Shown: positions 6,470 to 10,806 of the stretch, in pieces
Layout of the letters: the number at the start of each line of letters is the position of its first letter
How positions within the stretch are numbered: the first letter of the stretch is position 1
Assembly (NCBI GenBank): GCA_030041195.1
Contig: JASHOI010000183.1
Coordinates: 1 to 10,806, forward strand
From: Streptosporangiaceae bacterium
GTDB lineage: Bacteria; Actinomycetota; Actinomycetes; Streptosporangiales; Streptosporangiaceae
Length of the DNA: 10,806 bases
Reading direction: 5' to 3'
Made by a program: the position numbers and the translations under genes
The notes under the pieces: generated by a model
What the model was told of the DNA's origin: nothing
The model's input: only the letters and a program-made list of their open reading frames with translations
Database searches by the model: none

Positions 6470-6485
6470 TCTGCCCGATGATCAG
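6466..6485 (+). terminator. Weak hairpin at the end of serA
   Basis: CTGATC (6466-6471), which overlaps the serA stop codon, pairs perfectly with GATCAG (6480-6485) around an eight-base loop. No U-tract follows. It might slow or end transcription out of serA before the leuB promoter, but six pairs of mixed composition make a weak structure, so this is only a candidate. Confidence 0.22.
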
Positions 6486-6510
6486 GCTATAGATCCGGCA
6501 GGGCGGCCAG

Positions 6511-6522
6511 TAGGGTACGCGC
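6511..6522 (+). promoter_or_regulatory. Putative leaderless promoter of leuB
   Basis: TAGGGT (6511-6516) matches the actinobacterial -10 pattern TANNNT and lies six bases before the ATG at 6523. With the usual distance, transcription would begin at the A of the start codon, giving a leaderless mRNA. This fits the lack of a good Shine-Dalgarno before leuB. No clear -35 element is seen at the expected position, which is common for actinobacterial promoters. Confidence 0.5.
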
Positions 6523-7575
6523 ATGGCTGCACGCTCCATCAGGCTCGCCGTGATCGGCGGCGACGGCATCGGTCCCGAGGTGGTCGCGGAGGCGGTCAAG
6601 GTGCTCCGGGCCGCGGCAACCGACGTCGCGATCGAGACCACCGGTTACGACCTGGGCTCGCAGCGCTGGCTTCGCACCGGGGAGATCCTTCCCGCTTCGG
6701 TACTCGCCGAGATAGCCGGGCACGACGCGATCCTGCTGGGTGCCGTCGGCGACCCGGCCGTTCCCAGCGGGGTGCTGGAACGCGGCCTGCTGCTGCGGCT
6801 GCGGTTCGAGTTTGATCAGTACGTCAACCTGCGGCCGATCCGGCTCTACCCCGGCGTGGCGTCGCCGCTGTCCGGGTTGCGCTCGCAGTCGGTGGACATG
6901 CTCGTGGTCAGGGAGGGGACCGAGGGTCCCTACATCGAGGCCGGCGGCGTCATGCGCAAGGGCACCCCCGACGAGGTCGCCACCCAGGAGAGCATCAACA
7001 CCGCGTTCGGCATCCGCCGGGTGGCCAGGTACGCGCTGCGGCGCGCCGCCGCCCGGCCGCGCAAGCAGCTGACCCTGGTGCACAAGTCCAACGTGCTCAC
7101 CTACGCGGGGGACCTGTGGCGGCGCACCGTCGACGAACTCGCCAAGGAGTTCAGCGAGGTGACCGTCGGCTACTGCCACATGGACGCTGCCTCGATCTAC
7201 TTCGTCACCCAGCCGGAGCGGTTCGACGTGATCATCACCGACAACATGTTCGGCGACATCCTGACCGCGCTCGGCGCCGCGGTGGCCGGCGGCATCGGGC
7301 TGGCCGCGAGCGCCAGCATCAACCCGGAGCGGACCGCGCCGAGCATGTTCGAGCCGGTACACGGCAGCGCGCCGGACATCGCCGGCCAGCAGAAAGCGGA
7401 CCCGACAGCCGCGATCCTGTCGGCGGCGATGCTCTGCGAGCACATCGGGCTCACCGCCGAGGCCGCGCGGATCGAGCAGGCCGTCGCCGAGGACCTGCTC
7501 GACCGCCAGGGCGAATGGGCGGCCAGGACCACGCTGGAGATCGGCGACGACATCGCGGAGCGCGTCGCGGGCTGA
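6523..7575 (+). CDS. leuB: 3-isopropylmalate dehydrogenase
   Basis: Oxidatively decarboxylates 3-isopropylmalate to 2-oxoisocaproate with NAD and a divalent metal, the third step of the leucine branch, in the cytoplasm. The 350-aa length is typical of the short actinobacterial LeuB. Family marks in order are [52 protein letters not shown], Lys188 in VHKSNVL, Asp221 in HMDAAS, Asp245 in NMFGDIL, and the cofactor loop [13 protein letters not shown]. One thing is odd. The third metal-binding Asp, expected four residues after Asp245 (usually GDI[IL]TDL), is Ala249 here, encoded by a clean GCG. The rest of the site looks normal, so I keep the LeuB call but the change may affect metal binding or specificity. 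The start ATG lacks a good ribosome site and probably heads a leaderless transcript. It follows serA by 53 bases. Confidence 0.93.
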   Translation: MAARSIRLAVIGGDGIGPEVVAEAVKVLRAAATDVAIETTGYDLGSQRWLRTGEILPASVLAEIAGHDAILLGAVGDPAVPSGVLERGLLLRLRFEFDQYVNLRPIRLYPGVASPLSGLRSQSVDMLVVREGTEGPYIEAGGVMRKGTPDEVATQESINTAFGIRRVARYALRRAAARPRKQLTLVHKSNVLTYAGDLWRRTVDELAKEFSEVTVGYCHMDAASIYFVTQPERFDVIITDNMFGDILTALGAAVAGGIGLAASASINPERTAPSMFEPVHGSAPDIAGQQKADPTAAILSAAMLCEHIGLTAEAARIEQAVAEDLLDRQGEWAARTTLEIGDDIAERVAG

Positions 7576-7631
7576 GCGCACCCGCAGCGCCCCGGCGTCA
7601 CCGTCTGCGAGCTTCTGCGCATGGCACTAAG

Positions 7632-7659
7632 CTGCCAAAGTAGTAGGACGTCATAGCAT
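7632..7659 (+). promoter_or_regulatory. Candidate ilvE promoter
   Basis: CTGCCA (7632-7637) and TAGCAT (7654-7659) are separated by 16 bases. They match four of six -35 positions and the TANNNT -10 pattern. They lie in the 122-base gap after leuB, about 40 bases before the ilvE start. The match is modest, and ilvE could also be read through from leuB. Confidence 0.3.
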
Positions 7660-7697
7660 GGCCTGCGACGGCGCGGCCGATGCGAAGGGAGCCCTTG

Positions 7698-8813
7698 ATG
7701 ACTGCCAGCACGAACAGTGAGATCGACTTTGCGTTTCGTCCCGCCACCCACCCGGTGGAGACGGCGGAGCGGGAGCGGCTGCTGGCAGATCCCGGGTTCG
7801 GCCAGATCTTCACCGACAGCATGGTGACGATCCGCTGGTCAGACGATCGCGGCTGGTACGACGGCCAGCTTGAGGCCTACGGCCCGATCACTCTCGACCC
7901 CGCGACAGCGGTGTTCCACTACGCGCAGGAAGTTTTCGAGGGCCTGAAGGCCTACCGGCAGGCGAGCGGCCCGATCGTGGCGTTCCGCCCGCAGGCCAAC
8001 GCGGCACGATTCAACCGCTCGGCCCGCCGGATGGCCATGCCGGAACTGCCGGAGCCGGCGTTCGTCAGGGCGATCGACCTGCTGGTGGCCCAGGACCGGG
8101 ACTGGGTTCCGACCCATGAGGGGCACAGCCTCTACCTGAGGCCTTTCATGATCGCCACGAACCGGGGCCTTGGGGTCAACAAGCCCTCGCCCACGTACCT
8201 GTTCACGCTGATCGCCTCGCCGGCCGGGTCCTACTTCGCCGGCGCGCTGCGGCCGGTCTCGGTGTGGCTGGCCGAGGAGTACACCCGGGCGGCGCCGGGC
8301 GGCATCGGCGAGGCCAAGACCGGGGGGAACTACGCGGCGGCGTTCGCGGGCCAGCTTCAGGCCATCGACAACGACTGCGACCAGGTCGTCTGGCTGGATG
8401 CCATCGAGCACCGCTGGGTCGAGGAAATGGGCGGGATGAACCTGTTCTTCGTCTTCGGCTCCGGGCCCGATGCGCGGATCATGACCCCGGCGCTGACCGG
8501 GACGCTGCTGCCGGGCATCACCAGGGACGCGCTGCTCACGCTCGCTCCCGAACTCGGCATCCCGGCGTCCGAAGGCAAGATCTCGGTGCAGGAATGGCGC
8601 GCGGGGTGCGCGTCCGGAGAGATCACCGAGGTGTTCGCCTGCGGCACCGCCGCCGTGATCACCCCGGTCGGCACGATCAAGGGGAAGGACGGCGGCTGGA
8701 CGGTCGGCGACGGCTCGCCCGGCCCGGTCACGATGCGGCTGCGCGAAGAACTGCTCGGCATCCAGTACGGGCACCTCGCCGACCCGCACGGCTGGATCCA
8801 CAAGATCATCTAG
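7698..8813 (+). CDS. ilvE: Branched-chain amino acid aminotransferase
   Basis: A 371-aa fold-type IV PLP enzyme that moves the amino group between glutamate and the 2-oxo acids of leucine, isoleucine and valine. It carries out the last step of their synthesis and the first of their breakdown. Seen directly: the N-terminal block with FHYAQEVFEGLKAYR, the PLP-lysine segment GEAKTGGNYAAAFAGQ, the EEMGGMNLFFVF strand, GTLLPGITRDALL, and the cofactor-phosphate loop EVFACGTAAVITPVG. Length and motifs fit the bacterial IlvE group used by actinomycetes. I chose the ATG at 7698 because GAAGGGAG (7684-7691) lies six bases upstream. An in-frame ATG at 7680 would place that ribosome site inside the gene and add six residues. 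The TAG stop at 8811-8813 is shared on the opposite strand with the next gene's stop. Together with leuB this is a branched-chain amino acid block. Confidence 0.96.
   Translation: MTASTNSEIDFAFRPATHPVETAERERLLADPGFGQIFTDSMVTIRWSDDRGWYDGQLEAYGPITLDPATAVFHYAQEVFEGLKAYRQASGPIVAFRPQANAARFNRSARRMAMPELPEPAFVRAIDLLVAQDRDWVPTHEGHSLYLRPFMIATNRGLGVNKPSPTYLFTLIASPAGSYFAGALRPVSVWLAEEYTRAAPGGIGEAKTGGNYAAAFAGQLQAIDNDCDQVVWLDAIEHRWVEEMGGMNLFFVFGSGPDARIMTPALTGTLLPGITRDALLTLAPELGIPASEGKISVQEWRAGCASGEITEVFACGTAAVITPVGTIKGKDGGWTVGDGSPGPVTMRLREELLGIQYGHLADPHGWIHKII
8810..8813. other. CTAG shared by two convergent stop codons
   Basis: The tetranucleotide CTAG provides TAG on the plus strand (8811-8813, end of ilvE) and TAG on the minus strand (8812-8810, end of the threonine synthase-like gene). 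The two coding regions therefore overlap tail-to-tail by four bases, with no room between them for an ordinary terminator. Confidence 0.9.
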
Positions 8814-10150
8814 GGCGCTCCCGACGGCCCGTCTGGCCGGGAGGTCGCGGGCGGGATGTGGCCTCCGGTGCGGAGCAGCGCCGGGCGCACGGGCGACGGC
8901 GCCGGGTACTTCAGCCCGGCGCCGGTGTTGACGACCACGACCTCGTCGCTCTCGGCCAGCCAGCCCGTGCGGCGCAGCCGCGCGACCGCGGCGAAGCACG
9001 CGGCGCCTTCCGGGCAGACCCAGGTCCCTTCGGCCCGCGCGGCCTGCCGCTGGCTGGCGAGCAGCTCCTCGTCGGTCACGGCCACCGCGGTCCCGCCGGT
9101 GGCCCGGATGGCCTCCAGCACCAGGAAGCCGCCGAGCGGGTCGGGGACGGTGAGGCCGAACGCCTGGGTCCTGGCGTCTGGCCACGCCTCGGTCTCGCTG
9201 GCCTGCCGGCCGAACGCGCGCACGATCGGAGCGCAGCCCGCCGCCTGCACCGCGACCAGGCGCGGCAGGGTCTCGCCGATCCAGCCCAGCTCCCGCAGCT
9301 CGCGCAGCCCCTTGGCGATGCCGATCAGGCCCACGCCGCCGCCGGTCGGGAAGATGATCACGTCGGGAACCCGCCAGCCGAGCTGCTCGGCGATTTCAAG
9401 CCCGATCGTCTTCTTGCCTTCCAGCCGGTAGGGCTCCCGGAGCGTGGACGCGTCCAGGAACCCCGGCCGGTCCGCCAGGGCAGCCCTGGTGAGGCGCCCC
9501 GCGTCCCCGATGAGCCCGTCGACCAGGTACGTCTCGGCCCCGGCCGTGACGCACTCGGCGCGGGTGATCTCCGGCGCGTCGGCCGGCATGACGACCAGGC
9601 AGGGCAGCGCGGCCCTGGCCGCGTAGGCCGCCCAGGCCGACCCGGCGTTGCCGTTCGTCGGCAGGGCCACGCCCGCGGCCCCGAGTTCGGCAGCTCGCGA
9701 CACGCCCACAGCCGCTCCGCGGGCCTTGAACGAGCCGGTAGGCAGCGGGCTCTCGTCCTTCATCAGCAGCCCGGGCACGCCAAGCTCCGCGCCCAGGCGC
9801 CCCATGGGCAGCAGCGGCGTCATGCCCTCGCCGTAGCTGACCACGGACCCGGCCGACCGCACCGGGAGCAGCTCGTGGTAGCGCCACAGGCTCGGCGGCC
9901 GCGAGGCGATCCGGCCCGGGTCGGTCCACGCGGCAGCCGCGGCCAGGTCGTAGCGGGCCAGCAGCGGCGCGCCGCAGCGGCAGGTTCCCCGCACCTGACC
10001 CGGGTCGTAGGGGCCGGCCGAGCACCGGGAGCACTCCAGGCTCTTCAGCGCCGAGTAGCCGGGGGCCGGGTGAGTGCCGACGGCTACCGGGCTGCCCGGG
10101 CCGGGGCGGGCCGGTTCCCCGTCGCTGTGCCGCGTCATGTCCGATGTCAC
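8810..10150 (-). CDS. Threonine synthase or close PLP-dependent relative
   Basis: A 446-aa fold-type II PLP enzyme of the threonine synthase group. It would convert O-phosphohomoserine to threonine and phosphate. The N-terminus has a zinc-ribbon-like pattern (LECSRC...TCRCG), typical of this group. The PLP lysine is Lys142 in PTGSFKARG. Then follow PTNGNAGSAWAAYAARA, the phosphate loop PTGGGVGLIGIAKGL, and the C-terminal VVVVNTGAGLKYP. Classical threonine synthases usually have SFKDRG, and the Asp is Ala here. A threonine synthase-like lyase with another substrate is therefore possible, and I leave the symbol open. The start is GTG at 10150, with AGGA seven bases upstream. ATG at 10138 is the alternative. 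Upstream extension to 10324 would run through the divergent transporter. Threonine feeds isoleucine synthesis, which fits the ilvE neighbour. Confidence 0.82.
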   Translation of the reverse strand: MTSDMTRHSDGEPARPGPGSPVAVGTHPAPGYSALKSLECSRCSAGPYDPGQVRGTCRCGAPLLARYDLAAAAAWTDPGRIASRPPSLWRYHELLPVRSAGSVVSYGEGMTPLLPMGRLGAELGVPGLLMKDESPLPTGSFKARGAAVGVSRAAELGAAGVALPTNGNAGSAWAAYAARAALPCLVVMPADAPEITRAECVTAGAETYLVDGLIGDAGRLTRAALADRPGFLDASTLREPYRLEGKKTIGLEIAEQLGWRVPDVIIFPTGGGVGLIGIAKGLRELRELGWIGETLPRLVAVQAAGCAPIVRAFGRQASETEAWPDARTQAFGLTVPDPLGGFLVLEAIRATGGTAVAVTDEELLASQRQAARAEGTWVCPEGAACFAAVARLRRTGWLAESDEVVVVNTGAGLKYPAPSPVRPALLRTGGHIPPATSRPDGPSGAP

Positions 10151-10806
10151 ACGATCATCCTGTATCGTCCGGGCATCGGACCGTCGACCGCCCCCGCTGC
10201 TGCCGCTCACGGCAGCGCGCCGAGCCTCCTGCGGCGTGCCCGCCTGGGCGTCCTGACGTACTTCGCCATACTCGGGCTGGCCGACGGCGTGTGGCTGTCC
10301 CGCATTCCCGCGGTGAAACAGCATCTGCGCCTCAGCGACGCGCTGCTCGGGCTGGCCCTGCTCGCGGCCCCGGCCGGTCTTGTCATCATTGCCGCGTTCG
10401 CGGACCGGCTGATCGACAGGTTCGGCAGCGCACGGCCGACCGTGGCGGGTGCCGTGGCGGTCTCGCTGCTGCCGATCGGTCTTGGGCTGGCGGGCAGCAT
10501 GGCCGTGCTCATGGCCGTGCTGCTCGTCTACGGCATGCTGGGCGGCCTGATCGACGTGGCAATGAACGCTCAGGCGGTGCGTGTGGAGCGGGGCTACCGG
10601 CGCCCGATGATCAACTCATTCCACGCGTGCTTCAGCTTCGGCGGACTGCTCGGCGCCCTGCTCGGCGGGCTGTTCGCCTGGGCCGGTATCGGCCCGGCGG
10701 CCACGTTTGCCGCGGTCGGCACGCCGCTTGCCGTGCTTGCCGTGCTGGCGCGGCGCATGCTGCTGCCCGGGCGCGAGCACGGCGACCCGGCCGTGGCCGG
10801 CGTGGC
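10127..10806 (+). CDS. MFS transporter, N-terminal part (partial)
   Basis: An open frame runs to the right edge and encodes a major facilitator superfamily transporter. From about 10235 it reads RARLGVLTYFAILGLADGVW, LSRIPAVKQHLRLSDALLGLALLAAP, the cytoplasmic-loop type segment ADRLIDRFGSARP, then GGLIDVAMNAQAV and MINSFHACFSFGGLLGALLGG. This pattern is typical of the YbjJ-like MFS branch. At least five membrane helices are visible. The substrate is unknown and the C-terminal half is missing. The start is uncertain. The nearest standard in-frame start is GTG at 10127, which has no Shine-Dalgarno and would overlap the head of the divergent enzyme gene. There is no in-frame ATG, GTG or TTG between it and the first helix. 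The frame is certain; the coordinate of the start is not. Confidence 0.78.
   Translation, partial: MPRHVRCHTIILYRPGIGPSTAPAAAAHGSAPSLLRRARLGVLTYFAILGLADGVWLSRIPAVKQHLRLSDALLGLALLAAPAGLVIIAAFADRLIDRFGSARPTVAGAVAVSLLPIGLGLAGSMAVLMAVLLVYGMLGGLIDVAMNAQAVRVERGYRRPMINSFHACFSFGGLLGALLGGLFAWAGIGPAATFAAVGTPLAVLAVLARRMLLPGREHGDPAVAGV
10199..10216 (+). repeat. Perfect 7-bp inverted repeat before the MFS first helix
   Basis: GCTGCCG (10199-10205) and CGGCAGC (10210-10216) are perfect complements around a CTCA loop. The hairpin lies between the divergent enzyme start and the conserved part of the transporter. If transporter translation starts later than 10216, this would be a leader hairpin. If it starts earlier, it is inside the coding sequence. 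It could also act on antisense transcripts. Confidence 0.4.

Noticed and set aside
7621..7656. ATG-started 11-codon ORF before ilvE as a branched-chain leader peptide
   Set aside because: It has no ribosome-binding site and only one Leu codon, with no Ile or Val codons, so it does not look like an attenuator peptide.
7685..7696. AAGGG/CCCTT inverted repeat covering the ilvE ribosome site
   Set aside because: With a two-base loop it can form at most four stable pairs, too weak to support a translational switch on its own.
1..10806. Mobile element, CRISPR array, phage gene, tRNA or rRNA
   Set aside because: I looked for transposase or integrase motifs, regularly spaced repeats and tRNA-like TPsiC arms, and found none. 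Codon and base use is even across the genes.

Overview
The window is chromosomal DNA of a very GC-rich actinomycete. The evidence is heavy third-position G/C, GTG starts, typical actinobacterial versions of LeuB, IlvE and a long ACT-type SerA, and a DUF3467 protein. Genus cannot be fixed by eye, but a streptomycete- or streptosporangium-like lineage fits. In Streptomyces, serA, leuB and ilvE also lie near one another, and (from memory) a membrane GGDEF-EAL gene is nearby. No insertion sequence, phage gene, CRISPR array, rRNA or tRNA is visible.

Layout. (1) 2-388, plus strand: the 3' end of methionyl-tRNA synthetase. (2) 395-1646, minus strand: three small genes, apparently one operon reading DUF3467 protein, MmcQ/YjbR-like protein, DoxX-like membrane protein. 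It ends tail-to-tail with metG, with six bases between the stop codons. (3) 1647-2069: the only long gene-free stretch, relatively AT-rich and structured. It carries a 30-bp interrupted palindrome, a 9-bp stem hairpin, and a strong Shine-Dalgarno that serves a 10-codon upstream ORF whose stop overlaps the next start (ATGA). (4) 2070-4832: a 920-aa nine-helix membrane protein with PAS, GGDEF and EAL domains. Both catalytic domains look intact but the GGDEF inhibitory site is lost. (5) 4877-6469 serA, 6523-7575 leuB and 7698-8813 ilvE, all plus strand. (6) 8810-10150, minus strand: a threonine synthase-like PLP enzyme whose stop codon shares a CTAG with that of ilvE. (7) From about 10127 to the right edge: a divergent, partial MFS transporter with an unclear start.

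How the genes work together. The metabolic core makes serine (SerA), leucine (LeuB), all branched-chain amino acids (IlvE) and probably threonine, the precursor of isoleucine. The c-di-GMP gene sits directly upstream of serA with a GTGA junction and 44 bases to the preferred serA start. Second-messenger turnover and serine synthesis may therefore share a transcript.

Most of the window is ordinary housekeeping sequence. The parts most worth a second look are the structured leader and upstream ORF of the GGDEF-EAL gene, the missing third metal-ligand aspartate in LeuB, the near-ideal leaderless promoter of leuB, the CTAG shared stop codons, and the unclear start of the MFS gene. I did not find convincing evidence of a wholly new defence or mobile system.
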